DNA of 64,000 bases from contig CM069593.1 of assembly GCA_035771175.1 (NCBI GenBank), positions 37,119,741 to 37,183,740 of the forward strand. The letters are read 5' to 3'. Source of the DNA: Paratinospora sagittata. Taxonomy: Eukaryota > Streptophyta > Magnoliopsida > Ranunculales > Menispermaceae. A program made the position numbers and the translations under genes. The notes below the pieces were generated by a model that made no database searches, was not told where the DNA came from, and was given only the letters and a program-made list of their open reading frames with translations. Positions 43,829-53,289 of the stretch are shown here, piece by piece. How positions within the stretch are numbered: the stretch's first letter is position 1; each line of letters opens with the position of its first letter.

Positions 43829-45324
43829 TGATAGTTGCATATTTAGACATGTTTTAGGAGTGTTTTATAGTTGTTTTAGGATGACTTATGCGTTAGTTTA
43901 GTGTGTTTATACTAGTTTTGAGTCATTTGTTAGTTCAGGAATAAATTAGTTTTTATGGATTATTTCGGTTTGTTAATTTATATGTTGGATCAATTTATAT
44001 TATGAGAGTGTTAATTACTTGTTTTGCATTGTTTTGTAGGTATTTAGGTGTGTGGAAGTGAGCATGAATGATGGACACAACATATGAGAAGCCTAGATGA
44101 TGTTTCATGAAGAACCCAAGTCAAAAAGTGGAAGAAAATTGGTTAAGTCCCCAAGAAGGAAGTCAAGCGAAGCACAAAAATGGCTAAGTCCACAGACTGA
44201 GCACAACCCAGTCTCTGGGCGCCGCGGCGCACATTGTGGCCCCAGGTGATAAGTAAATGGGGGTTATGGGCCCCGCAGGAAATCAAACACGGAGTCGCGG
44301 TGCTGGAAAGTGTGAAAATGAAGGGACTAGGTGCCACGGCTCCAAGAGAAAACTTAACGCAACGCCACGACGCTGCTTGACTATTCATCTTCAATTGGTT
44401 TTTGGCAACTTTCTAATTCAAATTGGACACGACTTTGGGCACACAAGATATCAATTTGGAGGGTTTTTCAAGAGGAAGACATTGGAGAGGAAAGAGGAGA
44501 CGGCTAGAGTGAAGTGCAGAAGAACATCAACGTCAAAGATTATTATAAATCTCTAAAACATTCAGTTTCCTTTCCTATGTTCTGTTTCATGCTAAATTTC
44601 ATACTTTCTGTTTTCATGTCCTTAGTTATGAACTAAACCTCGTTTCTAGAGGTGTAGATTGATCCAAACTTGAGATTATGTCTTAGATTTTTTTGATTAA
44701 TTATTATTAATGAAGTTCTTAGTTTATTTATATTTTTCTGTGCGTAAAGCTTTTGATCCCCTTATCAAGGATTGACCGATCATAGACTCGAGGTAGATGC
44801 TTCACAAGTGGGTACCTTGGGTTGGAATATGGAGAGTATAGCCTAGGTTATCGTGAAACTCACAAGGAGATCGAGACCCTTTGAAGTCGTTAGGTGGAAA
44901 TCATAGAACTTAGTGAGTTGTTGTTATCTTTGGTTTTCATCGAAAGAGTTAAGCCAAAGCAACAAGAATATGCTCTAATCAATGCTCCAAAAGAGGGGAT
45001 TAGAAAGGTTAGGATTTCCGACTTACAGGCTAAGGAACTCATTTAATAATAATATATTTACATAGACATAGTTAAGAGTGAGGTGACATCGAACCTCTAG
45101 ACCGTTCTACCATTGTTTTCCTATCTGATTTACATTGCTTTACTAGTCAATAATTAGTTTTTTTCATACTATTTTAATCACTCAAACATTCGAATTCGAT
45201 TGTTTAGATAAAATTAAGGTTAAAACGTGATAGTTAGTGTTAGAATTATCCCTGAGGACAATACCCGATTTCATCGGATTATATTATAACTTGGCACCGT
45301 ACACTTGCAGGTTTGCGTGCAACA
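43829..45324 (+). repeat. Athila-3 3' LTR (1,496 bp)
   Basis: TGATAGTTGCATATTTAGAC to TTTGCGTGCAACA, followed by the duplication GTTTC. Block 44,161-44,326 (with GGGCGCCGCGGCGCAC and GGAGTCGCGGTGC) has no counterpart in the 5' LTR. Confidence 0.93.
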
Positions 45325-45802
45325 GTTTCAAATATTACATCCATTTTATTGATGACTTTTCTAGGTTCACCTGGTATCTCCTTTGAAATTGAAATTTGAT
45401 GCCCTAAAGGTGTTTATGCAATTCAAATGTTTAGCGGAAAACAAATTTGAGAAGAAGATTAAATGCTTGCAATTTGATTGGGGTGGGGAATACCGGAGTT
45501 TTTCTACCATGTTAGCAAACTTTGGCATTGAATTTTGTCATCCTTGTCCCCCTATTCATGAACAAAATGGGTGTGTCGAACGTAAACATCGACACATTGT
45601 TGAGACAACTCTTACACTCTTAGCCCAAGTAGAATTGCCATTTATGTTTTGGTAGGAAGCACTGCAAACATCGGTGTGTCTGAATAATCGGTTACCTAGT
45701 CCTGTTACAAATAATGTTTCTCCTTATCAATTACTAACAGGGTGTGTTCCAGATTACAAGTTTCTCAAATGTTTTCGGTGCTCAAGCTACCCTTGTCTCC
45801 TC
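45325..45802 (+). pseudogene. Copia-C integrase core, second part
   Basis: Continues the integrase after Athila-3: LKFDALKVFMQFKCLAENKF, CLQFDWGGEYRSFSTMLANF with the second catalytic Asp, HEQNGCVERKHRHIVETTLT with the catalytic Glu, and FLKCFRCSSYPC. A TAG follows LPFMFW. Cut at 45,802 by a solo LTR. Confidence 0.85.
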
Positions 45803-46936
45803 TGATGAAGTCACAATTTTGCATATTTTTATCCCTATCTTAGTGCTTTTAAGTTAGAAACTAAAATAAAAGAATAAAAAAATATAAAAAATAATAAAAG
45901 TCTCTTTACATCACATTTTAGATTTTTAGGTCATTTTTAGGCATTTTAGGTTATTTTAGAAGTGTATTTTTAAGAAAATATATTTTGTCACATTTTCATT
46001 AGGAATTAGTTAGTTGATTTTTATTTTTTTTATTTTTTTATTTTTTTGAGAGTTGAAAATCATTTTAAAGGTCATGAATATTTTTTTCCAAAAAAACAAA
46101 AAAAAAGCTTTGCGATTGTTTAAAGTGATTTATGTTTATATAATATATGGTGACGCTTCACTTGATCTTTTATAAAATACTTTTTTCAGGTTAAAGATTA
46201 AATTTAATATATCAAATAAAGAATTCTGAAGCCACATGGAATTATTTTCACCTCAGTTGCAGTGAAAAAGAAGGTTTTAAATTTCAATATGATCTAGAAA
46301 TCAAATTTGGAAAGAATAAAAAGATTCTCACCCAAGATTGTGCCATGATTATGATTTTATTTTTCTAAAATATTTTGTGCTTAATTGGGTTGATCTTGTG
46401 GAATATTTGGGGAAAATAAAATCTTGAATTATATATAAAAATAAAGTTATTTTGGAAACATATCAACTATATAAAGGGGGCCACCCAAGGGACCATCTCA
46501 TCTCATCTCTACTCTCATTTTTATTTTTTAAGTTAGATTTATTTTTAGTTCTTCATTCAAGCCTTGGGTAAGGTGACATTGCCCAAGAATTTGGAGTTTT
46601 GTAAGTTTTCTTATTCTTTCTTTTTTACATTAATAAAGTTCTTCTTATTCAGCAATTTCTGGTTTTGTCTTTCTTTCATTTATTTCTTATTTGTTTTCTA
46701 TTTTCTTGTTTTTATTTCCTTGCTTTATTTTTTTTTATTAATTGTTTTCATGTCTAGGATGTTAGAAATCAAACAATTATTCTTCTTTGACTTATTCAAT
46801 ATATAATATTTTAATACATTTTCTAAAAATTCTGGAGTGATTGGCCCAATCCTTGTAGATCGACCTTGTTAAGTGCTATAACTCACCTTGTGTGCTTACA
46901 AGTATTTATTTTTATTTATCTATTCAAAAGATCACA
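45803..46936 (+). repeat. Solo LTR (1,134 bp) in the copia-C integrase
   Basis: Begins TGATGAAGTCACAATTTTGC and ends AAAAGATCACA. Flanking 5-mers TCCTC (45,798-45,802) and TCATC (46,937-46,941) agree at four of five positions. The copia-C frame (SSYPCL ... PYQQHKFQFHSMECIFLGY) rejoins on removal, give or take one codon. The interior has a good TATA box and no genes. Different family from the Athila LTRs. Confidence 0.7.
46468..46475 (+). promoter_or_regulatory. TATA box in solo LTR
   Basis: TATATAAA followed by GGGGGCC and a C/T-rich leader (CATCTCATCTCATCTCTACT). This looks like an intact LTR core promoter pointing into copia-C RT. Confidence 0.5.
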
Positions 46937-47870
46937 TCATCTGCCCTTATCAGCAGCACAAGTTTCAATTTCATTCCATGGAGTGTATTTTTGGGGTATA
47001 ATCCAGCTCACAAAGGTTATATATGTCTCAGCTCCACAGGTCACGTCTACATCTTTAGAAACGTGGTATTCAACGAGCAAGTTTTCCCTTATAAGACTTT
47101 GTTCTCCTAACCCCACCCATCCTTCACTTATTTCTCCATCACAATCTTACCCTTCTCCATCTAGTGCACCACCCGAGACTACACCAACCAAGATTGTACC
47201 AGCAGCCCCTGTTCCTTTAGGCCATCCCATGATTACTCGTTCAAAACTTGGAATTTTCAAGCCCAATACATTCTCAAGTATACTATCTGCTGCAGTTAAG
47301 GAACCAACATCTGTCACTGAGGCTTTTGCATCTCCACTTTGGCATGAGGCTATGTTGGCTGAATTTGATGCTCTACTTCGGAACAAAACTTGGTCTCTTA
47401 TTCCTCGTTCGCAAGCACAAAATCTAATTGGCAACAAGTGGGTGTTCAAGCTTAAATACAACATCGATGGTTCCATCAATCAATACAAGGCTCGGCTTGT
47501 TGCCAAAGGGTTTCATCAAACACCCGGCATTGACTTTAATGAGACTTTTAGTTCTGTCATTAAAACTTCATCTGTCTGTGTTACTCTTGCACTTGTTGTT
47601 CATCATGGTTGGACTATTCGGCAATTAGATGCTAACAACATGTTCTTGAATGGCACTCTTCAAGAATAGGTCTATATGTGCCAACCGGAGGGCTTTGTGA
47701 ATCAATCAATGTCGGATCATGTATGCCTCTTGCACTGTTCTCTCTATGGCTTGAAGCAAGCACCTTGTGCTTGGTTTGAGCGCCTTCGGACTGCTTTACC
47801 CAGCTAGAAATTTATCAATTCCAATGGGGATACTTCTCTATTCGTCAAGCTTGTTGATGGCTATTGTATC
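46937..47870 (+). pseudogene. Copia-C integrase end and RT fingers
   Basis: PYQQHKFQFHSMECIFLGYN, AHKGYICLSSTGHVYIFRNV, then a broken linker. RT follows: MITRSKLGIFKPNTF, LWHEAMLAEFDALLRNKTWS, GNKWVFKLKYNIDGSINQYK, ARLVAKGFHQTPGIDFNETF, LDANNMFLNGTLQE and a TAG at 47,667. Then comes SLYGLKQAPCAWFERLRTAL. Open for 267 codons to the stop. Confidence 0.85.
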
Positions 47871-48845
47871 TTTGTGATTGTCTATGTAGACGGCATCCTT
47901 GTTACTAGTTCTTGCCCATCTATTATTCATCACTTAATTCAGCAGCTGCATCATGAATTTGCTTTGAAAGATCTTGGAGATTTGCACCATTTCCTTGGCA
48001 TTAAAGTGCATCATGATGACTTAGGCATGTACTTGACACAATCAAAGTATATTTGTGAGCTTTTGAATCGCATAGAGCTAGCTCATCTGAAATCTTGTGA
48101 CACCCCTGCTGTCATGGGACACCAATTAACTCTCTCGGATGGTGATCCATTCTCTAATCCCATTATGTATTGTAGCACGGTTGGGGCGCTACAGTACTTC
48201 TCTTACACTAGGTCAGATATCTCCTTCATCACAAGCAAGCTCAGCCAATTCATGCACAAAACCAACCACAGTACACTGGTAGGCTGTCAAACGTGTATTG
48301 CGCTATCTAACGGGCACCATCGATCATGGTCTTCTTTTTACTCCAGCCACTACCCTTGCTCTCAATGCGTACACTAATGCTGACTGGGCTTGCTCGCACG
48401 ATGATCAAAAGTCTATTGGCAGTTACTGCATGTACATTGGCTCTTGTTTTGTTTCATGGCAGTCTAAGAAATAATCGGTTGTTGCCCACTCAAGCGCCGA
48501 ATCGAAATATCACGCATTAGCTCAAGTAGCTGCTGAAGTTAGTTGGTTACAGTCTTTGTTTTTTGAGCTTCACATCTCTCTTGCTACACAGCCATTCATA
48601 TGGTGTGATAACATAAGCGCCAATGCTCTTACTTCCAACCTGGTATTCCACGCTCGAACAAAACATATCGAACTCGATGTTCATTTTGTTCGTGAAAAGG
48701 TGTTGAACAAGGAACTTGATGTTCGATATATTCCCTCTTGGGATCAAGTCGTTGACTTCTTTACCTAATATCATCAGCTCAATTTCTTTACTTGAAATCC
48801 AAGCTCGGTGTTACATGTACTCCCTCTTGCTTGCAAGGGGGTGTG
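47871..48845 (+). pseudogene. Copia-C RT palm, RNase H and polypurine tract
   Basis: FVIVYVDGILVTSSCPSIIH (YVDD changed to YVDG), HEFALKDLGDLHHFLGIKVH, YTRSDISFITSKLSQFMHKT, a frame change near 48,290, then the RNase H region SIGSYCMYIGSCFVSWQSKK, a stop, AHSSAESKYHALAQVAAEVS and HARTKHIELDVHFVREKVLN, ending with a stop at 48,768. CAAGGGGG at 48,834-48,841 is the polypurine tract. The 3' LTR start directly after it has been displaced by element B. Confidence 0.85.
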
Positions 48846-48879
48846 TGTAATACCCCCCAAAAAAAAAACTCACGTACTC

Positions 48880-49660
48880 ACCTTCTTCGCCACCTCCGAC
48901 CACATTGCCCTGCGATCCTACAATCTCTCTCGCCCTGCAAAATCGCCTCTCTCTTTCAAGATCCAATCGCGCCTCTCTCGCCTCGCAAAATCGCCTCTCT
49001 CTTTCAAAATCCAATCACGCATCTCTCGCCCTGCAACCCCTACGCTCTCGCTGCAATCTCGCCCTGCGATCCTGCAAATCTCGCCCTCTACAGCTACAAA
49101 TCTCGCCCTCTACAGCCGCAAATCTCGCCCTCTACAGCTGCAATATCGCTGCAATCCCGCCCTCTATAGCTACAATCTCGCCCTTCTCTCTCAAAACCTC
49201 AATCGTACAAGCCCCTCTCTTCTCTATCGCTCGAACTCAAAACCTCGCTCGCACAAGCTGCTCTTTCTCTCTCTTTTCTTCTCCGCCATCTTCCCCTGCT
49301 CCCGCCGCTCTCTTCTCTCTTGCTCGAAGCTCTCTCTCTACTCTCTACTCGCTCGCCGAGACTGTCTCTACTCTCGCTCTCTACTCTCTACTCTCTTACT
49401 CTCGTTCTCACTCTCGCCGCGACTGTCTCTGATCTCTCGCTCTCGCTCTGAATCTCTCTCTCTCAACTCTCTGCTCAAAACCCCAAATCGTGCAATTTCT
49501 TTTCGAAACCCCGACAACCCCTTTGATCTCTTCTCCACTTTGCAATTTCTTCAACCGAAACCATCTTCAAACCCCTACTTTTCTTAATCTTCAACCCTGC
49601 AATTTCTATTTTCCAACCCCTGCGATTTCTTCGTTCTCCTTACTCTATCTCTGTTGGCGC
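48880..49660. repeat. Pyrimidine-rich tandem repeat region of element B
   Basis: Two copies of TCGCCTCTCTCTTTCAARAT with CCAATC, several copies of ATCTCGCCCTCTACAGC, then a long CTCTC/TCTAC simple-sequence tract. Long open frames here come from base composition, not from a protein. It sits just upstream of the MOG1-like frame, so it could serve as a leader. Confidence 0.85.
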
Positions 49661-49722
49661 CGTTGTTCAACGCCAACGTCAAATCCATTCAAGGAGGAAC
49701 TGAGGCAGTTTGTCGAAGTTTG

Positions 49723-50340
49723 ATGAGTATGTTTGGGGAGGAAAGCATCGAACGACCTCTGTTTGGTGGCACTGTTTCCTCTGTGTTCCCTCTTAGATTC
49801 GAGGGTGTGAGCAGTATTCGAGAAGTTCCCGATCATCAGGAAGTGCTCGTTGATCCTACACGCGATGAGAGCTTGATTTTTGAGCTGTTAGATTTGAAGC
49901 ATGATGTTGAGGATGGTACAAGTGCTGCGTGGTTTCTTCAAGATCTCGCGAATGAGCAGGATGCTGAAGGTAGTGTGTTGATGGAACAGTCAGGAGTCTT
50001 CGAGGCTGATGGATTACGTTACAAAAAAAATATGCCCACTATAATTACAACAGCAGTTGGTCAAATGGCCATTTCCAAAGGAAGGCAAGGAAGAGAGGCA
50101 CAAAATATAGTAAAGGTCTATGTGGCAAATACTCGTCTCAAGGAAATTGGTACTGATGTGCTGATCACTACATATGAGCCAGTTCTAATAAACCCTTTTA
50201 GCGAAAGTGCCAGAACAGTGGGAGCTGGGTTAACTGTTCCTGCAACGCAGTCTGGACATATGCCAATGTCTGATGTGTTTAAACTTGCAGTCACCAGTTT
50301 CAAGGTCCATGATTGGAACCTTTTCAATGCTGGAGATTGA
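49723..50340 (+). CDS. MOG1: MOG1-like Ran guanine nucleotide release factor, intronless copy
   Basis: 205 codons from the ATG at 49,723 (an alternative ATG lies two codons later) to the TGA at 50,338. Text such as RPLFGGTVSSVFPLRFEGVS, REVPDHQEVLVDPTRDESLI, FELLDLKHDVEDG, TTAVGQMAISKGRQGREAQN, IVKVYVANTRLKEIGTDVLI, VPATQSGHMPMS and FKVHDWNLF matches my recollection of plant MOG1 proteins along the full length. MOG1 binds Ran GTPase and helps nuclear transport. No stop or frame change interrupts it, and length is normal for the family. Upstream in-frame codons (TTG at 49,654 on) have no ATG. Because it lies within element B and has no introns, it is probably a captured cDNA-like copy. Expression is unknown. 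Confidence 0.8.
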   Translation: MSMFGEESIERPLFGGTVSSVFPLRFEGVSSIREVPDHQEVLVDPTRDESLIFELLDLKHDVEDGTSAAWFLQDLANEQDAEGSVLMEQSGVFEADGLRYKKNMPTIITTAVGQMAISKGRQGREAQNIVKVYVANTRLKEIGTDVLITTYEPVLINPFSESARTVGAGLTVPATQSGHMPMSDVFKLAVTSFKVHDWNLFNAGD

Positions 50341-50369
50341 GAGAGAGTTCGTGTGTGAGGCGTTGACGT

Positions 50370-50780
50370 GTGCGTTGTTGGGGAAGACAATGCAGATATG
50401 CGGCTTCTTAGCAGGATTGTTCCATTCAAAATTAATTAAAAGGGAGTAGTGGCGCCCAAAACACTTCTTTCTCACTGGATAAAAGAACTATCAGTTGTGG
50501 GGCTTGCGAAGAAGACGAGAGAATACTATAGAGCATCAGTGATAGCACGTGACTATGAGCTTCAGTATATATTTAAGGATGGCGGGATTCTCCTAACAAC
50601 ATATGATATTGTGCGTAACAATTCAAAGTCCTTAAGAGGGGGCTTCTACTTTAAAGTCTTTAATGATACAAATAATGAAGATAGTGTCGCATGAGACTAT
50701 GTCATCCTTGATGAGGTTGAGGACGTACGTTACGCACCAAGGAATTCAGACAAGAACAAATTGTGTGCGTTACAGGTAGG
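50370..50780 (+). pseudogene. CHR24: CHR24-like SNF2 helicase fragment
   Basis: Begins 30 bp after the MOG1 stop. First frame: GKTMQICGFLAGLFHSKLIK, the Walker A end of an SNF2 ATPase. A missing base near 50,444 shifts to VAPKTLLSHWIKELSVVGLA, KKTREYYRASVIARDYELQY, GGILLTTYDIVRNNSKSLRG, then a TGA (tryptophan expected) and DYVILDE, the start of the DEAH box. Text after that is not recognisable, and ACAG|GTAGGG near 50,775 resembles a splice donor. The match is to the plant CHR24/ERCC6-like group as I know it. It is a fragment covering only part of the first ATPase lobe, so not functional. Confidence 0.75.
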
Positions 50781-52060
50781 GATGATTCTAGGCCTTCATA
50801 ATATTTTATTTTGATATATAGATAGGAATGTTAAATTAATTAGGTCTATAATATCATTAGATTGCTTATGCATGCCTATTGTACATGATTTTATATATAC
50901 CCTGTTGTGATTAATAGCCATGATGATATGTGTGTCAACATGACTTCTTGTTTTGATTGGATGATAATTGGATGCATGCAATCCATGTGATATTTGAGAC
51001 TCATTTATAAATTATAATGCATAATAATGAAACGTATGACTTGGAATATTAGCGTAGAAAATTTATGCGTTAATATTATTATATTTGGCATTGTGACATG
51101 ATACTATGTGTAGTAGAATTTGAATATGGTTTGTGAATACAATTAATATCATACTTAGGTTGTATGTATGGTGTGACATCACTAAAGAACACAATTAAGA
51201 TAAGAATCACACATATGGGGCAGTTATTCTAAGGAATATCGCCATTGATTATTATGGGGCAGTTATTCATGATCAATATCGCCAACGAAGTTCTAATTTT
51301 TGGGTAGTGTCACCCTATGTTTGATTTCCTAAAGGTACGTGATTTAGAACGTGATAAAATTCTCGACTCAAACAATCTAATGTTGCAACGATTAATGTGT
51401 GAAACTTGTTTGTAATGTTCTTGTGTATGTATCATAATAAAATGTTGTGAATTGTTTAGATGACCCACTGGGCTTTCAAGCTCACCCCTATTTTTCATAT
51501 GCAGGTGAGTATGAGAATAAAATCGCGAGTTCGTGACATAGTTCAGTAGTTCAGAGTAGTAGGGGTGGATTAATTAATTTGTTAGTATTATGGTGATAGG
51601 ACTGAATATTTTATTTGATTTTTAAAAAGTCTATTATTTGAACAGATTGTATTGACAATCGAGAATCAATGAACATGATTATGGTTAGTAAAGACCCTGT
51701 GGTTTATTTCACGTGTGAATGCCTTGGACTTGAGTTCATTAATTCTATTTGATGAATGTATTTAAATGTTGTGTCCATAATGGATGTACAAGGGCAAGTA
51801 CCCTCACAATAATTTGTATAGTGGAAGTATGTGGTCCTTGGCATGAAAATAAATGGGTATTCGTTTATCTTAACCAGTAAGTTAGTTAGAGGAATACAAA
51901 TTCATTTTTTTTTTTTTGCAAATTTTACTATTTATATAATGGTTGTGGGTTAAGATAGATGGATACGATTAACATCTCGATTTTTAGTGATTTTTCTTGA
52001 TAAAATTAAAATATTCATTATTTTACTTGAAATTTAAGTTTTGAAAATCGGGGTGTTACA
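50781..52060. other. Non-coding 3' part of element B
   Basis: AT-rich with no gene. TATGGGGCAGTTATTC is repeated at 51,207 and 51,255, followed by AATATCGCCA each time. A CTCACCCCTATTTTTC motif near 51,480 resembles the CTCACCCTCATTTTCC motif of element A near 5,168. This suggests related LTR types. Confidence 0.55.
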
Positions 52061-52061
52061 G

Positions 52062-52367
52062 TGTGAAACCAGCCCATTAACCTCATGCAACCACCCATGT
52101 GCACAGTGTCTCAATCAGCAACAGAGAACGTGGAAGACCGTTATAAGAGTCTCTATCCAGATTCATTCTAGAAGAATTAGAGTATGAATTAGTTGTAACG
52201 ATTTGTAACAAACCTGCAGAAGAGAATCATTCTCAGGTTATTAGATGTAGGACATTTGTATCTTATCCAATGGTTGAAAAACACCATGTAATATCTCACA
52301 TCACTATATTAATGAAATTACATCACTCAAAGACATTCTTGACCTACGTATTTTATAAAATTAAACT
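52062..52367 (+). repeat. Copia-C 3' LTR
   Basis: TGTGAAACCAGCCC to TTAAACT, aligning with the split 5' LTR. Its first four bases are shared with the GTGTG duplication of element B. Confidence 0.88.
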
Positions 52368-53289
52368 CAAGTGACAATAAGGTGCTTCTGGAGTTTCATT
52401 CTAACACTTGGTATGTTAAGGACAATAAAACCAAGCTAGTGTTGCTTAATGGAATTATCAAGGACGGCTTATATCAACTTGAATCTTCACCGATTGATGA
52501 TGGACATGCTATAGCATCTGTTGACATGGTTGTTTCTTCTTCTCCTATCTCTATAAGATCTCTTTTGGCATAAAAGATTGAGTCATCCTTCTAGTGTGGT
52601 TCTCTCTCAAGTTTTACAGATTTGTAAACCAAATCCTGTCAAGAATCATATTTTTGAGTTTTGTAATGCTTGCCAATATGGTAAATCACATTCTTTACCT
52701 CATGATCGAGTCTTAAGTTGAGTTTCCCAACCTCTTGATCTAGCCCATACCAACCTATGGGGTCCAACACCAATTGCTTCTCAACATGGTTACAAGTATT
52801 ACATCCATTTTCTTGATGATAATACAAGGTTCACCTGGGTATACCCGTTTAAATTAAAATCTGAGGCACTTAATGTTTTTCTTGTGTTTAAAGTAGCAGT
52901 TGAAAATAGGTTTTCCACCAAGATTTTGCCTTAAATTTGATTGGGACAGTGAATACAGAAGTTTTTCATTAGTTTTAGATTGTTTTGGGATTACCTTCCA
53001 GCATCCATGTCCTCATGATCATGTGCAACATGGTCGAGCTGAAAGGAAGCATCAACATATAATGGAGATGGCTCTCACTTTGTTAGCGCAAGTTGAAATT
53101 CCTCTTACCTTTTGGTGGGATGTTGTGCAAACTTTGATGCACTTGATCAATTGTTTGCAACTCCAACTCTTAAAGATAGTTCACCATTTCAATTACTTCA
53201 CAATAAGTTACCAGATTACAATTTTCTTGAATGTTTTGGTTGTTCTTATTTTCCATGCATTCGTCCATACCAAAACCAAAAGTTCCAAT
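52368..53289 (+). pseudogene. Copia-D integrase
   Basis: Resumes copia-D after copia-C: SDNKVLLEFHSNTWYVKDNK, LVLLNGIIKDGLYQLE, then SLWHKRLSHPSSVVL-like, CNACQYGKSHSLPHD and LAHTNLWGPTPIA, LDDNTRFTWVYPFKLKSEAL, WDSEYRSFSLVLDCF, HVQHGRAERKHQHIMEMALT and FLECFGCSYFPCIRPYQN. Frame changes and stops at several points. It is cut at 53,289 by copia-E and continues at 59,121 with CCAATTCCACTC in frame. Confidence 0.85.

Larger units (their letters stand above)
35679..45324 (+). mobile_element. Athila-3: complete Ty3/gypsy Athila-type retrotransposon (9.6 kb)
   Basis: Both LTRs are present (35,679-37,153 and 43,829-45,324), flanked by a perfect 5 bp duplication GTTTC (35,674-35,678 and 45,325-45,329). 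TGATAG...GCAACA ends, primer site and polypurine tract are all visible. It inserted in the same orientation into the copia-C integrase. The polyprotein is full of stops and has an integrase deletion. The two LTRs are not simple copies of each other: a block of about 120-165 bp differs. Confidence 0.95.
48846..52060. mobile_element. Element B: 3.2 kb LTR-like element carrying captured host gene sequence
   Basis: Ends TGTAATACCCCCC and GGGGTGTTACA form an 11-12 bp inverted pair with one mismatch. The flanks are a perfect GTGTG duplication (48,841-48,845 and 52,061-52,065). It inserted exactly at the polypurine tract/3' LTR junction of copia-C. It contains C/T-rich repeats, an intronless MOG1-like frame, a CHR24-like helicase fragment and 1.2 kb of non-coding sequence. 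No gag, pol or transposase. TG...CA with 5 bp duplication points to retroviral-type integrase mobilisation. Confidence 0.82.
27931..52367 (+). mobile_element. Copia-C: Ty1/copia retrotransposon split by four insertions
   Basis: Flanked by CAAG on both sides (27,927-27,930 and 52,368-52,371), with LTRs beginning TGTGAAACCAG and ending TTAAACT. The A/T at the fifth position differs, so the duplication is 4 bp certain, 5 bp with one mismatch. Subtracting the LINE, Athila-3, the solo LTR and element B with their duplications leaves about 4.8 kb, a normal copia length. Order: LTR, primer site, gag, protease, integrase, RT, RNase H, polypurine tract, LTR. Many stops. It interrupts the related copia-D between protease and integrase. 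Confidence 0.9.

Noticed and set aside
48792..49587. Long serine/leucine/arginine-rich frames in three frames
   Set aside because: They arise from pyrimidine-rich simple repeats (TCTCGCCCTG, CTCTCTC). All three frames are open at once and no domain is visible.
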